From Gaertneriomyces semiglobifer (Eukaryota > Chytridiomycota > Chytridiomycetes > Spizellomycetales > Spizellomycetaceae): DNA of 64,000 nt. Below are positions 31,761 to 42,973 of the stretch, piece by piece. The translations under genes were made by a program, and so were the position numbers. A model generated the notes under the pieces. It was not told the origin of the DNA, searched no databases, and worked only from the letters and a program-made list of their open reading frames with translations. Numbering within the stretch: position 1 is the stretch's first letter; each line of letters opens with the position of its first letter. The DNA lies in NCBI GenBank assembly GCA_025558075.1, contig JAHLKF010000027.1, positions 62,001-126,000 on the forward strand. The letters run 5' to 3'.

Positions 31761-32709
31761 ATGGCCGACCGCTACTCTTTCTCTCTTACCACGTTCTCGC
31801 CTTCGGGGAAGCTTGTTCAGATCGAATACGCCTTGAACGCCGTGTCTCAGGGTGTCACCAGTATTGGGATCAAAGGTACCGGGATAGAACGGCCTGTCGT
31901 TCATCGAGTCATGCCTGCCTGGGTACTAATCCGCACTATGCGTAATAGCCACGAATGGTATTGTGATCGCCACAGAGAAAAAGACCCCAACGTTCCTTGT
32001 CGACGATAGCACTGTGGAGAAGATTGCTGTCATATGTAATAACATCGGCATGGTCTACTCTGGAATGGGTCCCGATGCCAGGGTGCTTGTTGATAAAGCA
32101 AGGAAGAGTGCCCAAGAATATAAGAGAACTTACCACGAGGATCCACCAACTGCCATGTTGGTCAAAGAGGTGGCTTCCGTCATGCAAGAGTACACGCAGA
32201 GCGGGTACGTCAAACCAGTCCTACAACTCGCGTACGCAAGCACAGCTGATGGCTTACTTTGGTTTGCAGTGGTGTACGGCCATTTGGTGTCTCATTGTTG
32301 ATTGCCGGTTTCGATGAGACAGGGCCGTCATTGTACCAGGTGGATCCGTCTGGATCCTACTGGGCATGGAAGGCCAGCGCCATTGGAAAGAACATGATCA
32401 ATGCCCGGACATTCTTGGAGAAGAGGTAAATATTGATTGCTGGCAGCAGCGGGTCATGCAATCAGCAATTCATAAGTCTTGCCGTTTTGCAGATATAACG
32501 AGACTATGGAAATTGAGGATGCAGTGCATACTGCAATCTTAACCTTGAAGGAAGGCTTTGAAGGAGAAATGACAGAGTCATCATTGGAGATTGGTGTGGC
32601 TCAATTTGTGGAACAGGTTAGCGCCGACGGCACGACCAAGGAACTTGTTGGCCGCTTCAACAAGCTAAGTGGGAACGAGATCAAGGACTACCTAGCAAAC
32701 ATTGCATAA
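31761..32709 (+). CDS. PRE8: 20S proteasome subunit alpha2 (PSMA2/PRE8)
   Basis: Four exons: 31761-31875, 31949-32204, 32270-32425, 32493-32709; 247 residues. [20 protein letters not shown] is the alpha-subunit N-terminal signature of alpha2, whose tail forms part of the gate of the 20S core. [17 protein letters not shown] is rebuilt across the second splice and [15 protein letters not shown] follows. ORC6 starts at 31548 on the opposite strand, so the two genes share a divergent promoter of about 210 bp. Only 96 bp separate its stop from that of CDC20. Confidence 0.97.
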
Positions 32710-32805
32710 CGTGGTGTCCTATATGTTTCAATCATATTTGATAAAGAATATATCCATGGTACAAGAACATTAGCTCAATCTATACAACGTTCTGGCGAAA
32801 CCCTA

Positions 32806-34583
32806 TCATCTAATTGCAAGTCTTTTGTATGCGTTCGCAAGCTCTTCGGTAACGTCCTTTTCCACTTTGGTCGTGCACTTGCCGTTCTTTTTTCGAGTTT
32901 CCCATATTTTCCAAAACTTGAGATTCTCATCGCTTGCTCCAGTGGCGACCGTTTGACCATCTGGACTCAAAGCGGTATGCAGTACCCGAGCCTCATGGCC
33001 CTCCAAATCGCCCACTTTTGTTAATGATGGATATTTCCACAATGACAAGTGGTGATTGGGAAACCCATGTGCGGTGAAGAACTCCTTGTATTCTAATGAC
33101 CATATGATCGATGTGACTTGCGAATCGGTGTCGACCGTTGCAATCTTTCCGCCCGTCGAGGAATTCCAAAAGTGAACTTTGCGGTCGTGGGAACCGCCAC
33201 CAGAGGCAAGAGTATTGAGCTGCCACGGACACCAAGCGAGCGCCTACGTAAAAATGCATAAGCGGAGAAAGCGCGTGAGAAAACACCAAAGAAAAATGCA
33301 ACCTTTACTGCTGCCATATGCTCTGTCTTGGTGAACTTTGGAATACTGGATCTGGCATCCCAAATCACGACCTGGTTGTCGTTACCACCACTGGCAAGAA
33401 ACTGTCCATCTGGTCTCCACTTCAATCCGCAGACATCCGACTCATGCTGTATGAGTTGTGCCACACGGTGTTGAGCAATGCGGACGTCGTGATTCCATAT
33501 GCTACCATCCCGCGCGCCGGATGATAACACATTTTTATCCCAAGAAAGTACGCCAACACGACTGGTGCGCCCGCGCATGGTTCTCATCTTTTTGAGGCTC
33601 TCCAAGCTCCATATTTCAACATCTCCTTCACTCAGACCAACAGCAAGATGACTCCCATCGGGCGCCCACTGTACTGATGCTACGTACTGATCGTTCCTTG
33701 CGACTTGGCAGAGTTGAGACGCCTCACCAGTATTTCCATTCCAGAGATAAACCGTGTTTTCTAATGCAATTGCCAACATGTTGGTGCTGCTCCAGTCCAG
33801 CAAGTTGAGATAGTAATCGTCTGATAAACCCGGTGCATCTAGAATTTTCTCTGGCTCGATTTTGATCCGTCGCTTGGCGACGAGGGAGTTTGGATTTCGC
33901 AAAGGGCGGTTCCATGTAGCCTTAAAATCGTGCCGGCTGGCTTCGGGTGCGTCAACGTTAAATGCGAGGATACGCTTCCCGAGAGAAACGCCACAGGCTT
34001 TAGCCACTGTCTCCTGGTATGCAAGGGTATCCGGGTCCAGTGTTTTGAGCTTGTCGCGATCAGTGTTGTCACGTAAGTTGAACTGTGCAGATGCTCGATC
34101 AATAACCTCCTGATTCGGGATAAAACGGTCATACTAGAAAATGACGGACACATTAGGCTTAGTACCATACGTTGCTTCAGAAATGGACCCTACCAGGCGC
34201 TCCTTTGGCTTCCCTCTTTTGGCTCCACCAGACGGACTTAAAGCGGCAACACCAAGCTTTTGCTTTGTAAACGTCTCCAAGTTTCTGGTGCATAGGATTG
34301 AAGCACGAGGTGAGGAGATACCAGGCGGTAGGCCACGCGGTGATCTCCCAAGACACGACGCAGTACTTGGTGAAGAAGTCGGTCCTGCTGCTACCGGCGC
34401 AGGCGGTGCTTGCACTGGAGTCCGAGAATTGTGATAGCGGTCGCCAATCGTCGAGCGACTGGGCGTACCAATCCTTCCACCACTGCTCTTCCGGCGCGGC
34501 GTTTCCATCACATCGCGCATTCTACGGGCCACCTGAGGACTAACCGGAAGCGGCGTCATGGGATCAAATACATCCTTTGCCAT
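32806..34583 (-). CDS. CDC20: CDC20/Fizzy, APC/C activator
   Basis: Three exons: 34583-34194, 34133-33303, 33243-32806; 552 residues. CDC20 recruits substrates to the anaphase-promoting complex and is restrained by the spindle checkpoint. The C-box appears as YDRFIPN, directly after the first splice. Seven WD40 blades follow (LDAPGLSDDYYLNLLDWSS, RVGVLSWDKNVLSSGARDGS, VCGLKWRPDGQFLASGGNDN, ALAWCPWQLNTLASGG), and the C-terminal IR dipeptide docks on the APC/C. ETVAKACGVSLGKRILAF before the propeller is the CDC20 rather than CDH1 type. The first intron is 60 nt, with donor gtaggg at 34193; a shorter 18-nt GT-AG alternative is too small. Confidence 0.93.
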
Positions 34584-34812
34584 GGTTATATGCTCCCTAG
34601 CAGCCAAGGAGTACACTGGTATACACAGATATCTCGATGTTAAGCTGCCCGTTGTTGAAAGTCGTCGAGCTGCAAACTGCCAACGCGCGTTTTGAACAGT
34701 CGTGTCCAGTGTCCGACATTTTTCCGTTTTCCTTTTTTTATTTTTTTGAAGCGAACCAGCGAAGCATTGGAGGCAGCAACAGCAGCGATATATATCAGAG
34801 AGAGAAGGAGCC

Positions 34813-35736
34813 ATGACCGCGACGGTGACAACTGAGAGTGAGCTCCACTCTGGAGTAAGAATTGCCGTTATTGGCGGTTCTGGCCTGTACCACTTGGACA
34901 ACCTAAAGGTCCTTGGAGAGATCAACCCGTTGACACCTTGGGGCTATCCAAGCGACAAGATCATCATTTCACAAACGCCAGACGGTCATAAAGTTGCTTT
35001 CCTCGCACGCCATGGTCGTGGTCACTATCTCAACCCTACCGAGGTCCCTGTCCGGGCAAACATTGCTGCATTGAAGCACATTGGCGTTGAAGTCATTCTA
35101 GCCTTCTCTGCTGTTGGGTCGTTGCAAGGAGAGATCAAGCCACGAGACTTTGTTGTTCCGTCTCAGATCATCGATCGCACAAAGGGCATTCGTCCGTCGA
35201 CATACTTTGAAAATGGTGTCACCGCTCATGTGGGATTCGCTGATCCTTTTGATGCTGCACTCGGCAAGTTGGTGCTGGCACAATCTCAGGTGTGCGATGG
35301 TGTGACGTTCCACTCTGACAAGACGATTGTCTGTATGGAAGGCCCTGCGTTCTCGACTCGAGCAGAATCTAAAATGTACCGGTCGTGGGGTTGCGACGTC
35401 ATCAACATGTCCGCTCTCCCCGAGGCAAAGTTGGCCCGCGAGGCAGAGATTGGCTATCAGATGATCTGCATGTCCACTGACTACGACTGCTGGAAGGAAG
35501 AGGAAGCTGCTGTCACAGTAGAAGCTGTCGTCGCCAACTTGACTGCCAACTCTGATAATGCCAAAAAGTTACTCCTCGCTGTGATTCCTGCGGTAACAGC
35601 CGCTTTAGACAATGGGGAATTGACCAGTGTGACTGCCCTCAAGGGCTCTAACCGATATGCCGTTATCACGGCCCCGGAGAAAAGGAACCAGGAACAGGTC
35701 CAGAAGTTGAATTACCTGCTACCAGGTTACTTCTAG
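34813..35736 (+). CDS. MEU1: S-methyl-5'-thioadenosine phosphorylase (MTAP/MEU1)
   Basis: Single exon, 307 residues. The enzyme cleaves methylthioadenosine, a by-product of polyamine synthesis, to adenine and methylthioribose-1-phosphate for methionine salvage. Motifs: IAVIGGSGLYHL, the phosphate-binding FLARHGRGHYLNPTEVP, SAVGSLQGEIKPRDFVVPSQ, and MEGPAFSTRAESKMYRSWG. The methionine-side motif INMSALPEAKLAREAEI has Ser-Ala where most family members have Met-Thr, but this variation is seen in relatives. It is divergent from CDC20 over 229 bp. Confidence 0.97.
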   Translation: MTATVTTESELHSGVRIAVIGGSGLYHLDNLKVLGEINPLTPWGYPSDKIIISQTPDGHKVAFLARHGRGHYLNPTEVPVRANIAALKHIGVEVILAFSAVGSLQGEIKPRDFVVPSQIIDRTKGIRPSTYFENGVTAHVGFADPFDAALGKLVLAQSQVCDGVTFHSDKTIVCMEGPAFSTRAESKMYRSWGCDVINMSALPEAKLAREAEIGYQMICMSTDYDCWKEEEAAVTVEAVVANLTANSDNAKKLLLAVIPAVTAALDNGELTSVTALKGSNRYAVITAPEKRNQEQVQKLNYLLPGYF

Positions 35737-35873
35737 ACAGTTGGTTGCGCACCGCTGCTTACTTCCGATACTCTAGACATTATAGACACCAATCGCATCG
35801 AAATTAGATGTTCATTTTTGTTATATTTTAGGGTAGGTCACCGGGGTATCCGAATCACAGAGGTGTAGACGCT

Positions 35874-37091
35874 CTAGACGTAAATGCGATTCGCCTGATT
35901 CGCGGTACTCTCTGTGGGGCAATAAGGGCATTTGAAACGGGTGTTGTGGTTACCTTTACAGAGCCGCTCAACACAGCATTTGCATATTACGTGCCCGCAG
36001 ACGAGCATGATCGGGGGATTGTCCTCCGTGCTCTGTTCTTTGCTGACGGGACATGCAAACACCGAGTGATATCGTTGCGAACTCAGCAGTGGAATTTCTA
36101 CTGGCAGTTCGCCTGCTTGAGACCATTCCAAACCAGATTTGTCTTTCATAATCGACGACATTTTGATGATCGTTGGCAGGGCCAATGTCCCCACCATAAC
36201 CGCGACGTAAAGAGGTGACTCTGATGATAAGCCCAGTAGTTGACAAAAGTCGCGATTGAAGTGATGTTCGATATCAAGCCAAGCATTAGGATCCATAACG
36301 TCACAATAGGGTGAGTCCTCCAGATTCGGTGTGTACAAAAAGCAACACATCAACCGCTGGATTTCTACAATGGTTGCACTGGTCAATAGGTGCAAAGCGT
36401 GGGAAAAATGGCACATACCCCCACCTTTAAAGCTTGACATGGATGACGAAAACCTCCCTAGATTCTGTCGTGCATACTGTAATGCCTCTTCTCTGCGTCC
36501 CTTTGTCAGGTACTGGATGAACTGAAGCTTGTGCAATTCGAATTCCAGTGTCGATTGCCATTCACTGAGCTGCTCACGATGGTTGACCGTCCACTCAATG
36601 GCAGGTCCCAAATCAAATGCTCGCAGTGACTCCAGTATGTGATATAAGTCCACGAACTCCTCTTGCAATCCTGCAGGTAGCTGGAGGCCTGCCTCCTGCA
36701 CAAACGCTTCCGCAAGTCCAAATCGACCTTCTCTGATGAGATGCAGGGCAATAACCTTATTAAGCACCTCCTCCTTTCCTTCGAAAGCCTTTGGATCCCA
36801 TACATTGTTCAAATCGGTTTTGAAGGAGCCTCGCAGTGTCTTTTCATGTCGCATGACGGCACGTCTCACTTCCTCTTGTGCAGATGTCATCTTTTTCGCG
36901 CAAGCGGTGCTCTTCTGCTTCAACAGCGCCAGATGCGCTTTCAAGTTCCCTGGGTCTTTCTCCACCTCGGATCGTGCATTTTCAAGACTTTGTATAAGTT
37001 CATCCAATGTTGAATCGAGCTCGACTGTGGACTGTTGCTGCTTGTCGACGAGTTTTGAGAAATCGGCAGAGATAGCTTCTAACGCCTCCAT
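35874..37091 (-). CDS. RMD5: RMD5/RMND5, RING-type subunit of the GID/CTLH E3 ligase
   Basis: Two exons: 37091-36419 and 36364-35874; 387 residues. With GID9 it forms the catalytic RING pair of the GID/CTLH ubiquitin ligase, which in yeast destroys gluconeogenic enzymes. Order: N-terminal coiled coil (1-110), LisH-like and CTLH helices (110-220), CRA region, then a C-terminal degenerate RING with FACPVSKEQS, PIMLVCGHVICKCCVERL and FKCPYCP. The 54-nt intron has no stop and is a multiple of three, so an unspliced reading stays open. Splicing restores GGEIQRLMCCFLY as in animal RMND5. The ATG at 37091 is used; the open frame upstream begins with GTG. Confidence 0.94.
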   Translation of the reverse strand: MEALEAISADFSKLVDKQQQSTVELDSTLDELIQSLENARSEVEKDPGNLKAHLALLKQKSTACAKKMTSAQEEVRRAVMRHEKTLRGSFKTDLNNVWDPKAFEGKEEVLNKVIALHLIREGRFGLAEAFVQEAGLQLPAGLQEEFVDLYHILESLRAFDLGPAIEWTVNHREQLSEWQSTLEFELHKLQFIQYLTKGRREEALQYARQNLGRFSSSMSSFKGGGMCHFSHALHLLTSATIVEIQRLMCCFLYTPNLEDSPYCDVMDPNAWLDIEHHFNRDFCQLLGLSSESPLYVAVMVGTLALPTIIKMSSIMKDKSGLEWSQAGELPVEIPLLSSQRYHSVFACPVSKEQSTEDNPPIMLVCGHVICKCCVERLCKGNHNTRFKCPYCPTESTANQANRIYV

Positions 37092-37362
37092 CTTCTCCTT
37101 CCCCACAGCTCGCTACTACTGCTACTACTACTATTACTGGCCGCGGATGACAATGGCTGGGTGCTTCGAGCGAGCGTTTTCTCCGTTTGCGTTTTCGCGA
37201 GCGAGCGACGTGATGCCCCGCGTTTGAGACGAACGATATGGATTCATTCAGTCGGATAACACTTTTTGTTGATCGTAGTTAAAGCGACAGAAGTGGGCTA
37301 GGAAGCGACTCGGGAGACACAGGCAGAACGAACTGAAGTAAAGAGAAGCAGCATTATAAAAA

Positions 37363-38454
37363 ATGGCCAAGATTGATCACTCTAAGCGCATCGCCTTCAT
37401 TGGTAAGACGACAACGAGTTGAATTATGGATCATCGTCTCTAATGTTTTTCTTTGGCATCTTTCTTCTTGTTAGGCGGAGGTAACATGGCGGGAGCCATC
37501 ATTGGAGGTCTTCTTGCGACTGGTTACCCTGCGCAGAACATGATTGTGTCGGAGCCTGTCCAGGCTGCGAGGGACAATCTGAAAGCTAAATTCAATGTCC
37601 TCACCACGGCCTCCAATGCAGATGCCGTCTCCTTCAATGGAGACTCCTCTCAGCCAGCAGATATTGTTGTCCTTGCCGTCAAGCCACAGATCATGAAAGA
37701 TGTTGCTCACGGAATTGCACCTGTGGTCCAGAAAGCAAAGCCTGTTGTCATCACCATTGCGGCTGGCATCACATTAACGGACCTCGGAAAATGGTTGAGC
37801 ACTGATGCCCAGAATAACACTCTGGAAGGTGCGCAAGAGCCAGCCTTGGTGCGTGTCATGCCCAACACACCAGCCTTGGTGTCAGAAGGTGCCACTGGCA
37901 TGTACGCTGCCAGCAGTGTTTCCGCTGGACAAAAGGATCTCGCCTTCAACGTCCTTGGTGCGGTGTCAAAGAGTACTTACTGGGTGGACAGTGAGGCCCT
38001 TTTGGATGTCGTGACTGGCTTGTCAGGTGAGCATTGCCGCTGCGTTGTCCCATCCAACATGACGCCTCACGGTCATCACGTCTAGGGTCCGGTCCGGCAT
38101 ACTTCTTCTTGATGGTTGAGTCTCTTGCAGATGCCGCCACAGAACTTGGTCTTCCGCGAGATGTTGCACTTGGCCTGGCTCGCCAAACATGCATGGGGGC
38201 CGGCCGGATGCTCGTGGATACACAAGAGGACCCGGCTGAATTGCGGCAGAAAGTGACTTCCCCTAACGGTACCACTCATGCAGCCATCCAATCTCTGGAG
38301 GCAAGTGGTATGAGGAAAGCCTTCAAAGGTGCCGTTATCGCTGCTACTAAGCGTGGTGAAGAGCTGGGCAAGATGTTTAGCCAGGTATGTGTGGTTGGAA
38401 TCGTGGCACCCGGATCGTCATAGCTGATCTTCTTTTTCGGTGAATCTACAGTAG
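37363..38454 (+). CDS. PRO3: Pyrroline-5-carboxylate reductase (PRO3)
   Basis: Four exons: 37363-37402, 37475-38026, 38086-38384, 38452-38454; 297 residues. It catalyses the last step of proline synthesis, reducing pyrroline-5-carboxylate with NAD(P)H. The Rossmann motif IGGGNMAGAIIGGLL spans the first splice. VLAVKPQIM, VRVMPNTPALVSEGATGM, and LSGSGPAYFFLMVESLADAA across the second splice are family blocks, as is SPNGTTHAAIQSLE. The last exon would be only the stop codon TAG after GKMFSQ. If the third intron were retained the protein would end 14 residues later. It shares a 271-bp divergent promoter with RMD5. Confidence 0.95.
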
Positions 38455-38846
38455 CCAGCTTATAGCGCAAAGATCTGATCTATTGTACATATCGCAATCA
38501 CGGCTGCCATTTTCCTTACTGAGAACGTTTAACCCACTATGTACATCATATCCTGAATTGCTACACAAATATATAAGTCTTCTCGCTGGGAGGTGATCTC
38601 CGATTACTTTTACCCAGTCGCCTGATCGCAACCTCGTAGAAGTTTCTTTTAAAGCGAAGCATTCCGACAATATCTGGAGAAGCAGCCATGAAGGAAGACC
38701 ACCCAACCGAGGGTGTCCATGTATTGGTCGAAAAGACGATTTAGGAAGCCTAAAGGTAGCAGCAAAGGACACCATTGGGATCATGTCATTACGGAAGAAG
38801 ATTATTTACAGAGGAGGTAAACGACCGGTCCTTGCAACTTAACCAT
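38455..38846. other. Convergent 3' region, P5C reductase / STS1
   Basis: 392 bp between stop codons. The 112-codon minus-strand frame here (38446-38784) has no recognisable features. Nothing else is seen. Confidence 0.45.
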
Positions 38847-39845
38847 CTACTGATATAAACCAATCAACCACCCAAGATCTTTCACAAAGAGCTCGTAGGC
38901 TCCTGCAAATCCATACTCCCCCTTCACCTCCATAGAGTGCTGATTCAAATTCCTTGCCCACTCGCCAACGGCCGCGGCACCATAAACCTTGCCTTCCTTA
39001 ACATGCTTTCCAACCTCCGTCACAGCTTGCCGCCATCTCTGCCCAAGCAGCTCGTAGAGGGCGCCTTTGGATTCCAAGGTATGCATTGGGTTCTGCCAGG
39101 TTGGTAACCTGTGCACAAGGTTTGCAGTAAAGTGGAGGTATCCAAAGGCTGCCACCGGGTATTCATGCTGTAGATGTGTGGGGTAACTCTCCGGTGAAAC
39201 AAAGTAGTCCAAATAGTGACCCACAAGTTGCTTGAGCTCGTCCATATGCGAGCGAATGCGGTTGAAGCCGTAATCCGAACGGTCGGAGCCGAATTTTGAG
39301 TAAGGAATGGCACTGATCAGAGACTTTTCAGCCTGTTGGAGGTGCTCGGCGGCCGACTGCAGTGTTGGGCGCGGAAGCACCGCTGCGAGTTCTGATTGAA
39401 GTTGCGGGTGTTTTGAAATCATCATTGAAATCACTTCCAATAATTGCTGCTTATTTAGAGAAGTTAGAGCCCGTTGCAATTGTTGAGGGGCAGCAACCGA
39501 AGTCGACGGCTGTCGAAGTTCCGCATCCTGTGCTTGTTGTTGCTGTTGTTGTGATTGCTGTTGCTGCTGCTGTTGTTGTTGCTGTTGTTGAGCTTGTTGC
39601 TGTTCAATGGATGGGGTTGCCTGCAACCGCTGCAAAAGTGAGGGGTCAAGAGGTCCCGTCCTAAAGCGCTTGGGGGTGAGAAACGGATTCGGCGACGACC
39701 GCACTGCGCCCGTGTCCATAACATCCTGATCATCCCATGACTGCTTCCGTTTCCTGCTACTTGATTCCGTTGGCGGTGGTCGAAAACCGAAGCCGTAGCC
39801 CTGCGATGGAGGCACCGGCGTGGGCGACGGACTGTTCTGCATCAT
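38847..39845 (-). CDS. STS1: Cut8/STS1 nuclear proteasome tether
   Basis: Single exon, 332 residues from the ATG at 39845; the open frame continues upstream without an ATG. Cut8/STS1 ties the 26S proteasome to the nuclear envelope and is needed for mitosis. A basic N-terminal segment (SSRKRKQSW, a likely nuclear signal) and a poly-Gln run precede the Cut8 domain (about residue 130 to the end). The domain contains LPRPTLQSAAEHLQQAEKSL, PYSKFGSDRSDYGFNRIRSH, HYLDYFVSPES and ANLVHRLPTWQN. Length and order agree with fungal STS1 (about 320). An upstream exon cannot be excluded. Confidence 0.9.
   Translation of the reverse strand: MMQNSPSPTPVPPSQGYGFGFRPPPTESSSRKRKQSWDDQDVMDTGAVRSSPNPFLTPKRFRTGPLDPSLLQRLQATPSIEQQQAQQQQQQQQQQQQSQQQQQQAQDAELRQPSTSVAAPQQLQRALTSLNKQQLLEVISMMISKHPQLQSELAAVLPRPTLQSAAEHLQQAEKSLISAIPYSKFGSDRSDYGFNRIRSHMDELKQLVGHYLDYFVSPESYPTHLQHEYPVAAFGYLHFTANLVHRLPTWQNPMHTLESKGALYELLGQRWRQAVTEVGKHVKEGKVYGAAAVGEWARNLNQHSMEVKGEYGFAGAYELFVKDLGWLIGLYQ
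39524..39605 (-). repeat. CAG/CAA repeat coding for poly-Gln in STS1
   Basis: About 27 codons, nearly all CAA or CAG, give a Gln run with single Ser and Ala interruptions between the nuclear-signal segment and the Cut8 domain. Mixed codons suggest moderate stability. Confidence 0.8.
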
Positions 39846-40184
39846 TCTTGCAACTCTAGGAAAGGACGACACTGACTCGTTTTTCCAGGCTCTCCTCTCC
39901 GCCCACGCTATTCCTTCAATTCTCACGCCGTCCTTCTTCTCTGACAGCTCAAAGGTGCTTTCTGTTCCGTTCAACGTTTTCCCAATTCGCAGTTAAAAGT
40001 AACCTTAAAAGGAGCCACAAAACAGCGTGTCCAACTAGCGACTTTTGCTGCGATAGACTCGTCAACGCAACAAGACGCCGGACATTAAAGCGGCATGCAA
40101 AGCGCTGTGTGGAATTGGATTGAGCTCTGAACTCGATTCATAACGACGGAAGAAGGGACCTGGATCTGGCCGGGTTAGGTGTGA
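39846..40184. other. Divergent promoter region, STS1 / tRNase Z
   Basis: 339 bp. The STS1 frame stays open to about 39974 without an ATG. No clear promoter motif is seen. Confidence 0.4.
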
Positions 40185-42871
40185 ATGGGATGGTTTTGTG
40201 GGTTCCCACGGCACCAACGACTCCCGGATTTTATTAGTGGATGCAGAGGATTCTCATTGTTGCGCCCTTTGGTCAGACGCAAGGCTTCTGTAATTTGTCC
40301 TACTGCGTTTGTCTCTTCCTACCGCTGCCGCTCGTTTGCCTCAAGGCCCGTCCTTAGAATGCGTTACTATCTGCAGATCGTCGGGACCGATACGGTCGAC
40401 GCTAGTCCCACCATTGTCGTCCACTTCGATTCACAGCGGTATCTCTTCAACTGTGGGGAAGGGACGCAGCGGTTTGCTCACGAACACAAGGTCCGGCTGG
40501 CCAAAATTCAAACAGTCTTTTTGACTAGAGTTGGATGGGAATGTGTGGGTGGCCTACCAGGAATGTTGCTGACTCTGGCCGACGCTGGCACGACCGAATT
40601 ACGGTTGCATGGGCCGCCGAACCTCACACATTTTATGGCTGCCACACGGCACTTCATCTACAGGTACAGGTCTTGTCATAACACGGTCAACAGCTTCCAG
40701 CAAACTGACTTCCCATTGATCGCTCGTTTAGAGAATCTCTTGACCTAACGACAAACGAGTTCCATCCGAGCCAAGGTAACCAGTATAAAGATGAGAACTT
40801 GGTTGTGAGACCAGTATTTCTCGTCCCTGATACGCTGAAGAGTGAAGCTGTCACTTCCTCGCTGGGCGATGGCAATGCCGCATTGTCCCGTAAACGTAAA
40901 AGCGAGAGCCGCCACGACGAACTCCTTTACAAGAAGGCTGTTTTGAGCAAAATGTTCCCCAGCACCAAAAGCCATCATCCCTTGAGTGATATAGCCGTGT
41001 CTTCTTCCCAATTACCATCGTCGACCATTAGTGGCCCAGTGATTGAGAGCGACACTGTCACGACAAGTTCCTTGGTTGACGAGCCGGCTACAGAAGTGAT
41101 TGTGCCTCGGTTGGAAATTGGTCACGCTGGAGCGAACCGCTTGCCGCGGTGTGAACTCGACACTGGTGTCATCTCATATATATGTGAAGGACCGCAGGTT
41201 CCAGGAAAGTTTGACCCTGTAACTGCTAAAAGGCTTGGAGTGAAAGCTGGTAAGGATTTTGGGATATTAGCTAAAGGGGAGTCAGTTACCACCTCGGAGG
41301 GGAACGTTGTAAGGCCCGAACAAGTGGTCGGTCCAGCAAAGCCCGGAAGCATCTTCATCATACTGGACTGTCCATCCACCGCCTATATAGGTTCCCTCCT
41401 ACAATCTTCTGCATTTGGGGAACTGGCTGGAAGCGAGCGAGTGCGTTGCATAGTTCATATAGCAGGCCAGGATGTGATAGATGATCCACGGTATGTTAGA
41501 TGGATGAGACAATTTCACCCGAAGACCGAGGTACGTGAAATGCCAACCTCCAGCCCTGGGAATCTTTGCTGATGGTCATCATAGCACTTCATCATTAGTA
41601 GAAAGCACAACCCTCAACAGCTGATGTACTTCGCTGCCGGTAATATCTTGCATCAGTTGCACGCTCTAGACTCCAAGGTCTTCCCGCGACCATACTACAC
41701 GAATACTGCTGAAATAGATCTCAGCGCCATTCCGGACCTTCCCGTGAATACTCGTGTGGCACGACCGTTGACAAACTTCATCATTGAGCCGTCGCCCCAA
41801 ATCGATGAATCCGAGTGCCTGCAGCTTTTTGATACCAAGAAAGTTGAGCAAAATACCTCGTTAGAAGTGATGTCAATACCGGCCGAGCTGCGGTCAGTGG
41901 AGGCCAGTAGAAGTGAGAATGAGTGGTCTTACAGTGAAGCGCTTGAGGACATTTCCGTTGTACCTTTGGGTACCGGTGCTGCCATTCCTGGCAAGTACCG
42001 GAATGTCTCTTCCACTCTCGTCCAGATGCCGGACGGATATATTTTGCTTGATGCTGGTGAAGGGACACTGGGGCAAATATTTCGTCATTTTGGGACGGAG
42101 ATGTCTGCAGTCATCAAGGGGCTAAAGCTGGTCTTTGTCAGCCATTTGCATGCCGATCATCATTTGGGTGTAGTGAGAATATTAAAGGAGTGGAACCGGC
42201 TAAGAGAAGATCATGACCGACTGGTAGTTTTGGCTCCTGCTCGATATCAGATCTGGTTGGAAGAGTACTCAGACTGCGAGGACTTTGGGCTCGATCACAT
42301 TCATATAGTGGATTCCGCGGAAGTGCGCTTCGATAGTGAGAAAGCAGCACCGACAGTCCTAGAAGAGAACCCCAGTTCGGGTCTGCGGTACTTGCGGAAA
42401 GCGTTATCTCTGGCAAGTGTGCAAACAGTTCTGGTTCACCATTGTGCGTGGGCCTATGCCTTAGTCCTTACCACAGTGAACAACACCAAAGTAGTATTTT
42501 CGGGCGATTGTCGTCCGTCGCAAGACCTTATCCTTGCAGGAAAGAATGCAACGCTAGTAATACACGAAGCGACCCTAGAAGACAACAAAAGCGAGGAGGC
42601 TGTACAAAAGCGGCACTGCACCATCAATGAGGCTGTTAACGTAGCGAGAGGCATGAACGCACAATGTCTATTACTGACTCACTTCTCCCAAAGGTATCCC
42701 AAACTTCCCATTATCAGTGAAGGGATGCTTGTAGATGGGAAGATGAAAATCGGGATTGCCTATGATTTAATGAGAATCTCTCTGCGGGAATTTTGGAGGT
42801 TACCCGTTTTACTGAAAGGTTTGCGGGCCCTTTTCCCTAATGCAGAGTCTGAAGAGGAGAATGAGCTGTAG
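40185..42871 (+). CDS. TRZ1: Long-form tRNase Z (ELAC2/TRZ1)
   Basis: Three exons: 40185-40663, 40732-41530, 41606-42871; 847 residues. It removes 3' trailers from nuclear and mitochondrial pre-tRNAs. The N-terminal half is the inactive metallo-beta-lactamase copy (FNCGEGTQRFAHEHKVRLAK, then a degenerate His motif LTRVGWECVGGLPG). The C-terminal half has the active His motif SHLHADHHLG, LDAGEGTLGQI, FSGDCRPS and HEATLED, plus LLTHFSQRYPK. A basic N-terminal region (about 60 residues, Arg/Ser/Phe-rich) before MRYYLQIVG looks like a mitochondrial presequence. The internal Met at the start of MRYYLQ could serve a nuclear form. The second intron's acceptor at 41605 is the only in-frame one. Confidence 0.94.
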
Positions 42872-42973
42872 CATTTAGCATAAACATTCTGATACAAGGA
42901 TAGACTTAAATTATTCTCTACCGTTTCACAATTAATATTTGGGTATCTGCTAGGTATGTGAAGTGTTGGTATT

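Noticed and set aside
34116..34151. 18-nt GT-AG unit as the CDC20 first intron
   Set aside because: Too short for splicing; the 60-nt intron 34134-34193 keeps frame and puts the C-box correctly after the join.
35874..37106. Upstream starts (GTG or TTG) for RMD5, GUP1, PYM, STS1, DHX16 and the PRM10-like gene
   Set aside because: Nuclear fungal genes normally start at ATG; in each case an ATG a few to 43 codons inside gives a sensible N-terminus.
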